From positions 124,001-188,000 of the forward strand of contig NZ_JAERQZ010000002.1 of NCBI RefSeq assembly GCF_016735515.1: 64,000 bases of DNA. The letters are read 5' to 3'. Numbering within the stretch: position 1 is the first letter of the stretch; each line of letters starts with the position of its first letter. The position numbers and the translations under genes are program-made. The notes beneath the pieces are model-generated. The model was not told the origin of the DNA, searched no databases, and was given only the letters and a program-made list of their open reading frames with translations. Of this stretch, positions 54,357 to 62,671 are shown piece after piece. Source of the stretch: Piscinibacter sp. HJYY11 (GTDB lineage Bacteria; Pseudomonadota; Gammaproteobacteria; Burkholderiales; Burkholderiaceae_C).

Positions 54357-55163
54357 TCAGGCCGTTTCCAGCACGTCGGCCTGGCGGGGGCGCACGCTCG
54401 CGAGCATGTCGGCCGCGTGCGCCAGCACCTCTTCGAGCGTGTCGCCGTGCATCGGCCAGATGGCCAGTCCGACGCTGCAGCCGATCTGCAACGTGCTGAG
54501 CGTGCGGTAGGCCAGCGGGCGCTGCAGCTCGGCCTTGATGCGTGCCGACATGCTGCGCGTGAAGTTCAGGCACTCGGTGTGCGGGGCGGCGAGCAGCAGC
54601 ACGAACTCGTGCTCCTCGACGCGCAGCACGCGGTCTTCCTCGCGCACGAGCTGGCGCAGGCGGCGCGCCACCTGGCGCAGCACCTGTTCGCCGGCCTCTG
54701 CGCCGTAACGCTCGGTGATCTGGCTCACGCGGTCGAGGCCGACGTGCAGCACGCACAGGCGCAGGCCACGCTGTTCGAGGTCGTCGGACCAGGCGGTGTC
54801 GGCGTCGCCGAGTGCCTTCAGGGCCGAGAGGTCGGTGAGGGCATCGTGGTGCGCGGTGAGCAGGGGCACCGAAGGCTTGGCCGGCTGGCCAAAGGCGTCG
54901 GTGCGGCGGCGTGTGGGTTGGACGGGCGTCTGCCGCGGGCGCTCGGGCGCGCGCACCGAGCGGGGCACCACGGGGCGCGTTGGCGTGCGGCGGGTCACGA
55001 GGCCCAGCGCAAAGCAGGAGAACCAGGCCCAGGCCGCAAACGGCGCCTGTGCTGCCGTGACCGCCCAGGCGAGCAAGGCCGGCCGCGCCGGCAGGCGGGC
55101 AGTCGTTGCATCGGTGGTCGGGTCGGTCGGGCGCATGGTGCAGACAGAGGCGGGCGCTTTCAT
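54357..55163 (-). CDS. GGDEF-domain protein with degenerate active site
   Basis: 268 residues. One or two N-terminal membrane helices (LLAWAVTAAQAPFAAWAWFS) are followed by a Pro/Arg-rich linker and a GGDEF-type domain beginning HHDALTDLSALKALGD. The Asp of the metal site is kept (HVGLDRVSQITERYGAEAGE), and so is the C-terminal SVGLAIWPMHGDTLEEVLAH. The signature itself is EEHEF (about 183-187) in place of GGDEF, so diguanylate cyclase activity is unlikely. An inhibitory-site motif RxxD (REED, about 174-177) stands exactly five residues before it. The protein may therefore bind cyclic di-GMP as a receptor. It converges with the Lnt-like gene, nine bases apart. Confidence 0.78.
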   Translation of the reverse strand: MKAPASVCTMRPTDPTTDATTARLPARPALLAWAVTAAQAPFAAWAWFSCFALGLVTRRTPTRPVVPRSVRAPERPRQTPVQPTRRRTDAFGQPAKPSVPLLTAHHDALTDLSALKALGDADTAWSDDLEQRGLRLCVLHVGLDRVSQITERYGAEAGEQVLRQVARRLRQLVREEDRVLRVEEHEFVLLLAAPHTECLNFTRSMSARIKAELQRPLAYRTLSTLQIGCSVGLAIWPMHGDTLEEVLAHAADMLASVRPRQADVLETA

Positions 55164-55198
55164 TGTGAGCCTCGGCGCAATTCGCTGTCTGGGGAATA

Positions 55199-55220
55199 AG
55201 GCACGTTTGTGCCTCTTTTT
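55199..55220 (+). terminator. small plus-strand terminator-like hairpin between two minus-strand genes
   Basis: AGGCAC/GTGCCT arms with loop GTTT followed by CTTTTTT. It is oriented for plus-strand transcription although both neighbours are on the minus strand, so it may stop read-through from the Lnt operon. Confidence 0.6.
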
Positions 55221-55253
55221 TCAGCAGATCGAGACGACGCCCCGGACGCGCCC

Positions 55254-56345
55254 TCAGAGCACGAGCCGCCCCGCGTAACCCGTCATCTCGAGGTAGCCGC
55301 GGCCCACCCGTGCGTCGCCGGCGCCCCGCAGGTCGCACAGGCCTTCCCAGTACCAGGCGCCGGTGCTGGCGCGGCTGTCGAGCTCCTGGGCGTCGAAGCG
55401 GGCCTGCACGCGGTGGCGGCCGGCGGGGGTGTCGATCGTCCACTCGACCGGGTAGCGGGCCTGCGACGCCGGGCTCTGCCATTGCCGGCCGGGCGTGAAG
55501 CGCACCTCGTCGGGCGCGAAGTTGCGCTGCTGGCCCGCCGCGTTGCGCAGGCTGCCCCCGGCGTAGAGCGCCGACCCATCGGTGCGGCGCAGGCGGAAGG
55601 CGGTGAGCGCGCTGCCGTCATCGAGGTTCATGCCGATCCAGTCCCAGCCGACGACCTCGGGGTGGAGCAGGGCGTCGCTCCACTCGTGGTCGAGCCAGGC
55701 CCGGCCCTGCACGGGCAGCGCCTGGCCGTCGAGCGTGAGCTGCCCCTGCGCCTGCAGCTGCGGCTGGCTGTAGTAGTGGCTGGCCGGGCCGGGCTGGGGC
55801 GCCTTGGCCGAGAAACCGGCCTGGCCCTGCAGCAGCACCGGCTGGGTGGTGGCGCACTGCAGGTCGAGCGCAAAGGCGGCGCGGTCGCTCGCGATGGTGG
55901 CGCGGTACACGCTGCGATCGGGGGCGCCGCTGCGCACCAGTGACCAGCCGCGCAGGCGCACGTCGGTGTCGCCGCTGGCCGCCTCGGCGATGCCGAAGCC
56001 GGCGCGCGCGATGCACTGGTCGTGCCGCTGGCGCTGCTGCGCCGGGTCGCCGAGTGCGGCATGGGCGAACACGAGCTGCGTGGGCGCGAAGCGGCTGGGC
56101 GAGCCGGCCCCGACGCCGGTGCGGCTGCGGAAGAAGGTGACCTGGAAGCCGAACTCGTGCGGGGCGCCCGAGACGGTGGCCTGCAGCACCCCCGTCAGGT
56201 ACCACCATTCGGTGCGGGTGTCGGGGTGGGCGCCGAAGTCGGCCGGGAAGGTGAGCGCCCGCGGGGCCACCCCGGCGTGCGCCGGCCGCACGGCAGACAA
56301 CGGGGCCAAGACGGTCAGAACCCCCAGCAATTCGCGGCGTTTCAT
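55254..56345 (-). CDS. AttH/CrtC-like lipocalin-type exported protein
   Basis: 363 residues from the ATG at 56345. Signal peptide begins MKRRELLGVL and ends near AHA. The body matches the carotenoid 1,2-hydratase/AttH superfamily, two lipocalin-like barrels: RTEWWYLTGVLQATVSGAPH, FGFQVTFFRSRTG, AWLDHEWSDALLHPEVVGWD, WIGMNLDDGSALTAFRLR and the C-terminal GRGYLEMTGYAGRLVL. Most such proteins are not carotenoid enzymes; they are found with LolCDE-like ABC systems and are thought to handle lipids in the periplasm. No such ABC genes are adjacent here, and no carotenoid genes are visible, so I would not call it CrtC. Confidence 0.83.
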   Translation of the reverse strand: MKRRELLGVLTVLAPLSAVRPAHAGVAPRALTFPADFGAHPDTRTEWWYLTGVLQATVSGAPHEFGFQVTFFRSRTGVGAGSPSRFAPTQLVFAHAALGDPAQQRQRHDQCIARAGFGIAEAASGDTDVRLRGWSLVRSGAPDRSVYRATIASDRAAFALDLQCATTQPVLLQGQAGFSAKAPQPGPASHYYSQPQLQAQGQLTLDGQALPVQGRAWLDHEWSDALLHPEVVGWDWIGMNLDDGSALTAFRLRRTDGSALYAGGSLRNAAGQQRNFAPDEVRFTPGRQWQSPASQARYPVEWTIDTPAGRHRVQARFDAQELDSRASTGAWYWEGLCDLRGAGDARVGRGYLEMTGYAGRLVL

Positions 56346-56401
56346 GCGGCCAAGCATAGCCAGCCGGATGACAATGCAGGGTTCCGCAGATTACGTTGCC
56401 G

Positions 56402-59236
56402 ATGAGCTCCTTCTCGCTACCCGAAGACTTCGACCTGGGCGAACACTTCGACCACCGCACCCTCATCCGCGCCATGGAGCTCAAGCCCCAGCAGGCCGTG
56501 ACGGCGCTCCAGGTGGACGGGCCGCGACTCGTGAGCCGCGTGCAGGGTGCCGGCCCCAATGCCTACCAGCAGCACATCCAGTGGGTGCAGGACCGCCGCC
56601 TCGGCCCCAGGCTCGAAGGCCGTTGCTCCTGCCCCGCCGGCCACAACTGCCAGCACGTGGCCGCGGCGCTGATGGCCTTCGAGGCGCAGCAGATCCGTAT
56701 CAAGAAAGGCCTGCCCGAAAAGCCCGGCGTGGCCACCCCCGTCGCCCGCCCGGCGCCGCCGCCGGCACCCGAGATGATCGAGCTGGGCGCGCTGGCCCTC
56801 GTGCCGGTGCTGCGGCTCACCACCTGCGTCGACGTGGCCTCCGAGGCGCTGCTGCACCACCGCTACGGCTCGGCGCAGGCCCGTTCGTCGACGCTGCGCC
56901 AGGGCGCGGCGCAGCTCTTCTACCGTTATCAGCCGGCCACCGGCAAGGCGCTCGACTATCACTTCCCCGCCGGCAACGCGACGACGACGCTCGCCGAGGT
57001 GAACGACCCGGCGCGGCCGGGCCGCATCGCGATGGGGCACTTCCAGCGCCAGTCGCTGGCCGAAGCCGCTGCGCTGCGCTCGCTGGTGGGCGAGCTGGAG
57101 CTGCGACCGTGGAGCCTCTCGGCCGGCCTGGCGGTCGAGCGTGTCACGCGCCAGCAGATGATCCGCCAGCCGGCCAGTGCGCCGGCCAGCCCCGAGTCGC
57201 ACACGCCCATGCTGCTCGTGCCGCAGCGGCGCGACCGCTGGCCCGAGCTGCTGGCGCACCACATCCCCGAGCTCGAACGCCGCGGCTGGGTGGTGGAGCT
57301 GGCCGACGACTTCCCCTACGAGCTGCACCAGGCCGACGACTGGTCGGTCGACATCGGCGAAGAGCCCGGCGGCCACTGGTTCAGCGTGGGCCTGCGCGTC
57401 ACGGTCGACGGCGAGCCGGTGAACCTGGTGCCGCTGCTCGTGAGCCTGGTGCAGAACGGCTGGCTCAACGGCGAGTCGGCGCTGAGCCGCACCGAAGGCA
57501 GCGAGGTGCTGGTGCCGTGGTCGGTCGAGAGCGCGCCGGCGCCCGGCACCGCGCCGCGCCAGCGCCTGCTGCGGCTGCCCATCGCGCGCGTGCTGCCGCT
57601 GATGGAGTGGCTGCGCAGCGTGTTCCGCGTGGGCGAGCGCTCCAACGCGCTGCGACTCTCGCGCTTCGACCTGGGCACGCTCGAATCGCTGGGCCAGGCC
57701 GGCAAGGTCACCGCGCCGCCCAGCTACACCGAGCTGATGGAGCAGGTGAAGCTGCTCAACGGCGAAGGCGGTCTGCCCGCCATCGAGGCCTCGCCCAACG
57801 TGCAGGCCACGCTGCGCCACTACCAGCTCGATGGCCTGGCGTGGATGGATTTCCTGCGCCGCTCGCGCCTGGGCGGTGTCCTCGCCGACGACATGGGCCT
57901 GGGCAAGACGCTGCAGGCGCTCGCGCTGCTGCAGGCCGAGCTCGACGCCGGCCGGCTCGACCGCCCGAGCCTCGTGATCGTGCCCACCAGCCTCATCGGC
58001 AACTGGGAGGCCGAGGCGCGGCGCTTCACCCCGGGCCTGAAGCTCGTGGTGCTGCACGGTGCGCAGCGCGCCAAGCACTTCAAGCACATCGCCGGCGCCC
58101 ACCTCGTCATCACCAGCTACCCGCTCGCCATGCGCGACATGGCCACCCACGGCGCGCAGGAGTGGCACTACGTGATGCTCGACGAAGCACAGCGCATCAA
58201 GAACTCGCGCAGCCAAGCCGCGCTGTCGGTGAAGGAGCTCAACGCGCGACACCGGCTCTGCCTCTCGGGCACGCCGCTCGAGAACCACCTGGGCGAACTG
58301 TGGAGCCTGATGGACTTCGTCTGCCCCGGGCTGCTCGGCAGCGAGGCGCAGTTCCGCGAGCACTACCGCACGCCCATCGAGCGCCGGCAGGACACCTTCC
58401 GCGCGCAGCAGCTGGCGCGGCGCGTCAAGCCTTTCCTGCTGCGGCGGACCAAGCAGCAGGTCGCACGCGAGCTGCCCGAGAAGACCGAGACGCTGCTGCG
58501 CGTGGAGCTGAGCGGCACGCAGCGCGACCTCTACGAGACCGTGCGCGCCACGATGGACAGCAAGCTGCGCGAGGTGATCGCCCAGCAGGGCCTCGCGCGC
58601 AGCCAGATCATGGTGCTCGACGCGCTGCTGCGGCTGCGCCAGGTGTGTTGCGACCCGCGCCTGCTCAAGACCGGCGACGACGGCGAGGCGACAGCCACGC
58701 GAGCGCACCACCCGTCGGCCAAGATGGAGCTGCTGCTCGACCTGCTGCCCACGCTGGTGGAAGACGGGCGCCGGGTGCTGCTCTTCTCGCAGTTCACCGA
58801 GATGCTCGCGCTCATCGAGGCGGAGCTCGTGCGCCTGAAGCTGCCCTACCTGCTTCTCACCGGCGAGACCAAGGACCGCGGCGCCCTGGTCGAGAAATTC
58901 CAGCAGGGCGACACGCCGCTCTTCCTCATCAGCCTGAAGGCCGGTGGCGTGGGGCTGAACCTCACCGCGGCCGACACCGTGATCCTCTACGACCCCTGGT
59001 GGAACCCGGCCGTGGAGCAGCAGGCCATCGACCGCGCCTATCGGATCGGGCAGGACAAGCCGGTCTTCGTCTACAAGCTGCTCGCCAGCGGCACCGTGGA
59101 AGACAAGATGCTCGAGCTGCAGGCACGCAAGGCGGGCCTCGCCGACTCGCTGCTCTCGGGCGTGGCGAGCGACGCGGCGCTGACCGCGCAGGACTTCGAC
59201 GAACTCTTCAAACCCCTGGGCGGAGAGCAGGAATAG
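56402..59236 (+). CDS. SWIM-domain SNF2-family DEAD/DEAH helicase
   Basis: 944 residues. An N-terminal SWIM zinc finger (GRCSCPAGHNCQHVAAALMA, C-x-C...C-x-H) near residue 75 is followed by a long linker region. The SNF2 ATPase has Walker A GVLADDMGLGKTLQALALL (about 496), DEAQ in VMLDEAQRIKNSRSQA, LSGTPLENHLGELWSLMDFV, and the helicase C half with LFSQFTEMLALIEAEL, LKAGGVGLNLTAADTVI and QQAIDRAYRIGQ. Bacterial SWI2/SNF2 proteins move on DNA or displace RNA polymerase; the precise role is unknown. The ATG at 56402 was preferred to a TTG six bases earlier. A terminator-like hairpin follows. Confidence 0.93.
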   Translation: MSSFSLPEDFDLGEHFDHRTLIRAMELKPQQAVTALQVDGPRLVSRVQGAGPNAYQQHIQWVQDRRLGPRLEGRCSCPAGHNCQHVAAALMAFEAQQIRIKKGLPEKPGVATPVARPAPPPAPEMIELGALALVPVLRLTTCVDVASEALLHHRYGSAQARSSTLRQGAAQLFYRYQPATGKALDYHFPAGNATTTLAEVNDPARPGRIAMGHFQRQSLAEAAALRSLVGELELRPWSLSAGLAVERVTRQQMIRQPASAPASPESHTPMLLVPQRRDRWPELLAHHIPELERRGWVVELADDFPYELHQADDWSVDIGEEPGGHWFSVGLRVTVDGEPVNLVPLLVSLVQNGWLNGESALSRTEGSEVLVPWSVESAPAPGTAPRQRLLRLPIARVLPLMEWLRSVFRVGERSNALRLSRFDLGTLESLGQAGKVTAPPSYTELMEQVKLLNGEGGLPAIEASPNVQATLRHYQLDGLAWMDFLRRSRLGGVLADDMGLGKTLQALALLQAELDAGRLDRPSLVIVPTSLIGNWEAEARRFTPGLKLVVLHGAQRAKHFKHIAGAHLVITSYPLAMRDMATHGAQEWHYVMLDEAQRIKNSRSQAALSVKELNARHRLCLSGTPLENHLGELWSLMDFVCPGLLGSEAQFREHYRTPIERRQDTFRAQQLARRVKPFLLRRTKQQVARELPEKTETLLRVELSGTQRDLYETVRATMDSKLREVIAQQGLARSQIMVLDALLRLRQVCCDPRLLKTGDDGEATATRAHHPSAKMELLLDLLPTLVEDGRRVLLFSQFTEMLALIEAELVRLKLPYLLLTGETKDRGALVEKFQQGDTPLFLISLKAGGVGLNLTAADTVILYDPWWNPAVEQQAIDRAYRIGQDKPVFVYKLLASGTVEDKMLELQARKAGLADSLLSGVASDAALTAQDFDELFKPLGGEQE

Positions 59237-59241
59237 ACCCG

Positions 59242-59271
59242 CCGCGGGCCGACGGCCCGACGCGGATTTTT
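59242..59271 (+). terminator. terminator after the SNF2 helicase gene
   Basis: Nested stems CCGCG/CGCGG and GGGCC/GGCCC followed by A and five T residues, starting six bases after the helicase stop. Confidence 0.7.
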
Positions 59272-59338
59272 CCTACAGGCCGCGCTGGAACATCCTTCGA
59301 TCATGGTGTCTTGTCGAACGCACCTTGAAGGGGGTTCC

Positions 59339-59626
59339 ATGTCAGACCTTCCCCGTTTCCAGCGCCAGGTCCAGGCCGTGGGCCAGATGCTGTCGTCGGC
59401 CGGCTACGACGCCGATGACTTCGAGATCCAGGCCGACCGCTCCTCGCCGCTGGCCCAGTTGTTCCGCCTGGCCGGCGGCGTGCTCGTGGTGAAGCGCCGC
59501 TCCACCGGCGAGTCGCGGTTCTACGCGACCGACAGCGAATCGGCCTGGGCCGACACGCTGATGAGCGACCTCGAGCACGGCGCGCTGGCCGCGCCCACCG
59601 ATACCCGACCGGGCCTCCTGTCATAG
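59339..59626 (+). CDS. small hypothetical protein
   Basis: 95 residues from the ATG at 59339, which follows AAGGGGG as ribosome site; a GTG 36 bases earlier is less likely. No recognised family. The sequence is compact and soluble-looking: QVQAVGQMLSSAGYDADDFE, QADRSSPLAQLFRLAGGVLV and RRSTGESRFYATDSESAWAD. It has no signal or membrane helix. It lies between the helicase terminator and vapBC, and nothing indicates its role. Confidence 0.65.
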   Translation: MSDLPRFQRQVQAVGQMLSSAGYDADDFEIQADRSSPLAQLFRLAGGVLVVKRRSTGESRFYATDSESAWADTLMSDLEHGALAAPTDTRPGLLS

Positions 59627-59647
59627 CCCGCTGCGGGCGGCTGAGGT

Positions 59648-59667
59648 GTCTATACTGAAGTAGATAC
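59648..59667. promoter_or_regulatory. vapBC promoter and likely autoregulatory operator
   Basis: An imperfect inverted repeat, GTCTATACTGAAGTAGATAC, contains a -10-like TATACT and sits 19 bases upstream of the vapB ATG. Antitoxin-toxin complexes usually bind such sites. Confidence 0.5.
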
Positions 59668-59685
59668 CCCAGCGAGACGCCCGCC

Positions 59686-59952
59686 ATGAGCACCTACAAG
59701 ACCGCCAAGCTCTTCACCAACGGAGGCAGCCAGGCCGTGCGCCTGCCGGCCGAGTTCCGCTTCGAAGGCGACGAGGTCTACATCCGCCGCGACCCGCGCA
59801 CCGGCAACGTCATCCTGTCGGCGCGGCCCGAGCTGTCGTGGGTGGAGTTCATCGCGCTGCGCCACCAGCTGGGCGAGCTGCCCGCCGATGCGCTCTCCGA
59901 CCGTGCGCAGAGCACGCAGCGCCGCGACCCCTTCGACACCTGGGTGGAGTGA
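59686..59952 (+). CDS. vapB: VapB-type antitoxin (AbrB/SpoVT swapped-hairpin)
   Basis: 88 residues. The N-terminal DNA-binding domain has [20 protein letters not shown], the signature of AbrB-fold VapB/MazE antitoxins. The C-terminal tail ([20 protein letters not shown]) should wrap the toxin. The stop overlaps the vapC GTG start (GTGA), the classical toxin-antitoxin arrangement. It neutralises VapC and represses the operon together with it. Confidence 0.93.
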   Translation: MSTYKTAKLFTNGGSQAVRLPAEFRFEGDEVYIRRDPRTGNVILSARPELSWVEFIALRHQLGELPADALSDRAQSTQRRDPFDTWVE

Positions 59953-60362
59953 CCACAGTGCTCTACCTGCTCGACACCAACACCGCCACCGCCGCGATGC
60001 GCGGCACCGCCGGCCTCGACAGCCGCCTCTCGCGCCTGCAGCCCGACGAGTGGTGCATTTCCGCCGTGACCAACGCCGAGATGCGCTATGGCGTGGCACT
60101 CAAGCCGCAGGCCATCCAGCTGGAGCGCTATGTCGACGCCTTCCTGTCGGTCGTGCGCACCGAGCCGTGGGACGAAGCCTGCGCCGAGTTCCATGGCCAC
60201 CTGCGTGCGCGCCTGCGCGCCAAGGGGCACACGCTCGGCGACTTCGACGAGATGATCGCGGCCCATGCGCTCGCGCTCGGCGCGGTGCTCGTGACCGACA
60301 GCGTGCGGCACTTCAAGCGCGTCGAGGGGCTGCGGGTCGAGAACTGGATCCGCAGTTCCTGA
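59949..60362 (+). CDS. vapC: VapC-type PIN-domain ribonuclease toxin
   Basis: 137 residues from the GTG at 59949 overlapping vapB; a second GTG at 59958 is possible. The PIN acidic residues are all present: Asp in [10 protein letters not shown], Glu in [12 protein letters not shown], Asp in [14 protein letters not shown] and Asp in [14 protein letters not shown]. VapC toxins cut specific RNAs, often initiator or other tRNAs, when VapB is degraded. The gene ends 12 bases from the convergent serine-hydrolase-like gene. Confidence 0.93.
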   Translation: MTTVLYLLDTNTATAAMRGTAGLDSRLSRLQPDEWCISAVTNAEMRYGVALKPQAIQLERYVDAFLSVVRTEPWDEACAEFHGHLRARLRAKGHTLGDFDEMIAAHALALGAVLVTDSVRHFKRVEGLRVENWIRSS

Positions 60363-60374
60363 ACGGCGCGCCTA

Positions 60375-61370
60375 CTACTGCGCCACCCCGGTGAGCCACG
60401 CCCGGCGGATCAGCCCGCCGCAATCGGCCGATTCGTTGCCGCCACCCGCCAGCGCCACGCGCGCCACGATGCCGTAGTGCGTCTTGTTGACGTCGATCCA
60501 GGGGTAGAAGCCGAAGGCGCCGGCGCTCGAGAAGGCACCGTCGCCGCTCGTCTCGACCCAATGGCCGAGCGAGTAGTGGAAGCTTTGCGACGCGGGCACC
60601 GGCGTGTTGACGGCGGTGGGGCAGGTGGCGGGGTTGGTGCACACGGCGTGGGCGCCGAGGCGTGTGGAGAGCTGCAGTTCGTTGTTGAGCAGCCTGCGCA
60701 GGAAGACGGCGTACTGCGATGGCGTGGTGCGCGCGCCGCCGGCCAGTTGCGGCTGTGTGTAGCTGAGGCTCATGCCGAGCACGCGGGTCATTTCTGCGGC
60801 GAGCGTGGCGTTGTCGAGCGCGCCGAGCCCCATGCCGGGCGCGGCGATGTTCGCGTGCACCTGCATGTGGCCGCCGCCGTACGAGAAACGGTCGACGTGG
60901 GCCGGCGTCTGCACGCCGTTGTTGCCCCGCGCCACGCACGAGGCCACGGTGTCGCTGGGCTCGCAGCCCGAGAAGCCGAAGCTCGTGTAGCCGGCGGTGA
61001 AGTTGAGGTGGCGGATGTCTTCGGCGGTGAGCGCGCCGCCGCGGCGCTCGACGACGTAGGCGCCGTAGAGCCACTTCGAGGCCGAGGCGATGTTCATCAC
61101 CGTGGCGGCGGTGTAAGTGGTGGCGTTGCCGGCCTCGTTGACCGAGCCGCTGGCGCGAAGCGCCGTGCCGTCGCCCACCTCCCAGTAGAACGGGCGGATC
61201 GGCGCGCACAGGTTGCTGCTGCTCTGCGCGGTGGTCGTGGCGGCCCCGATGCGCTGCGCCAGGTCGGGGCTGCTCGGCGGTGGCGGTGCCGGCGAATCGG
61301 AGTTGCCGCCGCAGGCGCTGAGCGCCACGGTCGCGAAGAGCACGGTGAGTGCAGGCCAGCGGTCGAGCAT
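60375..61370 (-). CDS. serine hydrolase-like (beta-lactamase fold) lipoprotein
   Basis: 331 residues from the ATG at 61370; upstream in-frame starts would spoil the signal. Lipobox FATVALSACGG, so a lipoprotein. A beta-lactamase/class C-type S-x-x-K motif is visible in MNIASASKWLYGAYVVERRG, a possible second-motif Tyr in RFSYGGGHMQVHA, and FHYSLGHWVETSG could supply the third. Several cysteines occur in pairs. The assignment to the serine-hydrolase superfamily rests mainly on S-x-x-K and length; the substrate is unknown. It lies divergent from the XRE-cupin gene. Confidence 0.6.
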   Translation of the reverse strand: MLDRWPALTVLFATVALSACGGNSDSPAPPPPSSPDLAQRIGAATTTAQSSSNLCAPIRPFYWEVGDGTALRASGSVNEAGNATTYTAATVMNIASASKWLYGAYVVERRGGALTAEDIRHLNFTAGYTSFGFSGCEPSDTVASCVARGNNGVQTPAHVDRFSYGGGHMQVHANIAAPGMGLGALDNATLAAEMTRVLGMSLSYTQPQLAGGARTTPSQYAVFLRRLLNNELQLSTRLGAHAVCTNPATCPTAVNTPVPASQSFHYSLGHWVETSGDGAFSSAGAFGFYPWIDVNKTHYGIVARVALAGGGNESADCGGLIRRAWLTGVAQ

Positions 61371-61520
61371 GAGGTCCCTCGGGGTGTTGGTTTTTGTGCA
61401 GCCATTCTGTCGGGTCGCGCGCCGGCCTTGTGTTGCCGGTCTGCAAAGACGCGGTATCTGTTTGCGACACGGTGCGGGTGTTGACGAGGTCAATCCATCA
61501 AAGTAGATTTCTGTTCCATC

Positions 61521-62129
61521 ATGAAGGAAAGCGCGTCAGACACCCGAGACACGCTCGACCAGCGCATCGCCCGCCGCGTGCGCGAGCTGCGCGCTGCGCA
61601 AGGGCTCACGCTGGAGCAGCTGGCGGCGCGCTCGGGCGTGAGCCGCTCGATGATCTCGGTCGTCGAGCGTGGCGAGAGCAGCCCCACCGCCGCGTTGCTC
61701 GACAAGCTGAGCGCCGGCCTCGGCACCAGCCTCAACGCACTCTTCGAAGCGCCGCGCGACGAGGCGCCGCCTTCACCCGTGGCGCGCCGCGCCGACCAGC
61801 CCGAGTGGCAGGACCCCGATTCCGGCTACGTGCGGCGCGCGCTCACGCCGCCGGGCATCGCCGCGACGCTGCAGCTGGTGGAGGTGAACTTCCCGCCCGG
61901 TGCGCGTGTGAACTACGAGGTCGGCGTCCACCGTGCGGGCTTCCAGCAGCAGGTGTGGGTGATGAGCGGCAGCGTCGTCGTCACCGTGGGCGGCGAGCGC
62001 CACAAGCTCGCCGCGGGCGACTGCCTCGTGCACCCGATCGACCAGCCGATCTCCTTCCACAACCCTTCGCGCCAGGCGGCGCATTACCTCGTGGCCTTCT
62101 CCGGGCCACCCACTTCCAGGAGCATGTGA
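61521..62129 (+). CDS. XRE-family regulator with C-terminal cupin domain
   Basis: 202 residues. Helix-turn-helix at about 12-66: RIARRVRELRAAQGLTLEQL, AARSGVSRSMISVVERGESS. The cupin barrel (about 110-190) has FPPGARVNYEVGVHRAGFQQ, VWVMSGSVVVTVGGERHKLA and DCLVHPIDQPISFHN. Such regulators bind a small metabolite in the cupin and usually control adjacent genes. Its stop overlaps the start of the GNAT gene (TGATG), so the acetyltransferase is probably in its regulon and may modify the ligand. Confidence 0.92.
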   Translation: MKESASDTRDTLDQRIARRVRELRAAQGLTLEQLAARSGVSRSMISVVERGESSPTAALLDKLSAGLGTSLNALFEAPRDEAPPSPVARRADQPEWQDPDSGYVRRALTPPGIAATLQLVEVNFPPGARVNYEVGVHRAGFQQQVWVMSGSVVVTVGGERHKLAAGDCLVHPIDQPISFHNPSRQAAHYLVAFSGPPTSRSM

Positions 62130-62647
62130 TGGGTCTCGCCTTGCAGCAGCTCGACGCCGAGGCCACGCGTGCGCACATGCCGGCGCTGTGCGACCTGCTG
62201 ATGGATTGCGTCGCCGGGGGCGCTTCGGTCGGCTTCGTGCAGCCGATGTCCACCGCCAAGGCGCAGCGTTTCTGGGAAGGCGTGGCGGCCTCCGTGGCCC
62301 GCGAAGAGACGGTGCTGCTCGTGGCACGCGATGGCGATGGCCGCGTCGCGGGCACGGTGCAGCTCGTGCTCGCGCTGAAGGAAAACCAGCCGCACCGTGC
62401 CGAGGTGTCGAAGCTGCTGGTGCACCGGCGCGCACGCCGCCTCGGGGTGGGCGCCTTGCTGATGCGCGAAGCCGAGGCCGTGGCGCGGCGCATCGGCCGC
62501 ACCGTGCTCGTGCTCGACACGTCCACGCCCGAAGCCGAGCGGCTTTACGAGCGCGAAGGCTGGTCGCGCTGCGGCACGATCCCCGACTACGCGCTGATGC
62601 CCGATGGCTCGCTGTGCGGCACCACGATCTTCTTCAAGCGCCTGTGA
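62129..62647 (+). CDS. GNAT-family N-acetyltransferase
   Basis: 172 residues from the ATG at 62129, which overlaps the upstream TGA by one base. The acetyl-CoA binding motif A is clear: AEVSKLLVHRRARRLGVGAL followed by LMREAEAVARRIG, then VLVLDTSTPEAERLYEREGW. The N-terminus has MSTAKAQRFWEGVAASVARE and AGTVQLVLALKENQPHRAEV. It moves an acetyl group to an amine of unknown nature. Co-translation with the XRE-cupin regulator suggests a small-molecule substrate, perhaps an amino acid, antibiotic or amine. Confidence 0.9.
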   Translation: MGLALQQLDAEATRAHMPALCDLLMDCVAGGASVGFVQPMSTAKAQRFWEGVAASVAREETVLLVARDGDGRVAGTVQLVLALKENQPHRAEVSKLLVHRRARRLGVGALLMREAEAVARRIGRTVLVLDTSTPEAERLYEREGWSRCGTIPDYALMPDGSLCGTTIFFKRL

Positions 62648-62671
62648 TGCACGAGCCGCTGCGCGCCAAGG

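Noticed and set aside
55254..56345. Carotenoid 1,2-hydratase (CrtC) as a specific name
   Set aside because: The superfamily is right, but no carotenoid gene is nearby and most relatives are AttH-like periplasmic proteins.
59260..59277. CGGATTTTTCCTACA as a copy of the recurrent dyad before the small gene at 59339
   Set aside because: The right arm matches but the left arm is mostly lost, and the sequence is already explained as the tail of the helicase terminator.
55804..59328. A 1174-codon plus-strand frame running out of phase through the helicase gene
   Set aside because: It is out of frame with the SNF2 motifs and its product is Arg/Pro/Ala-rich noise.
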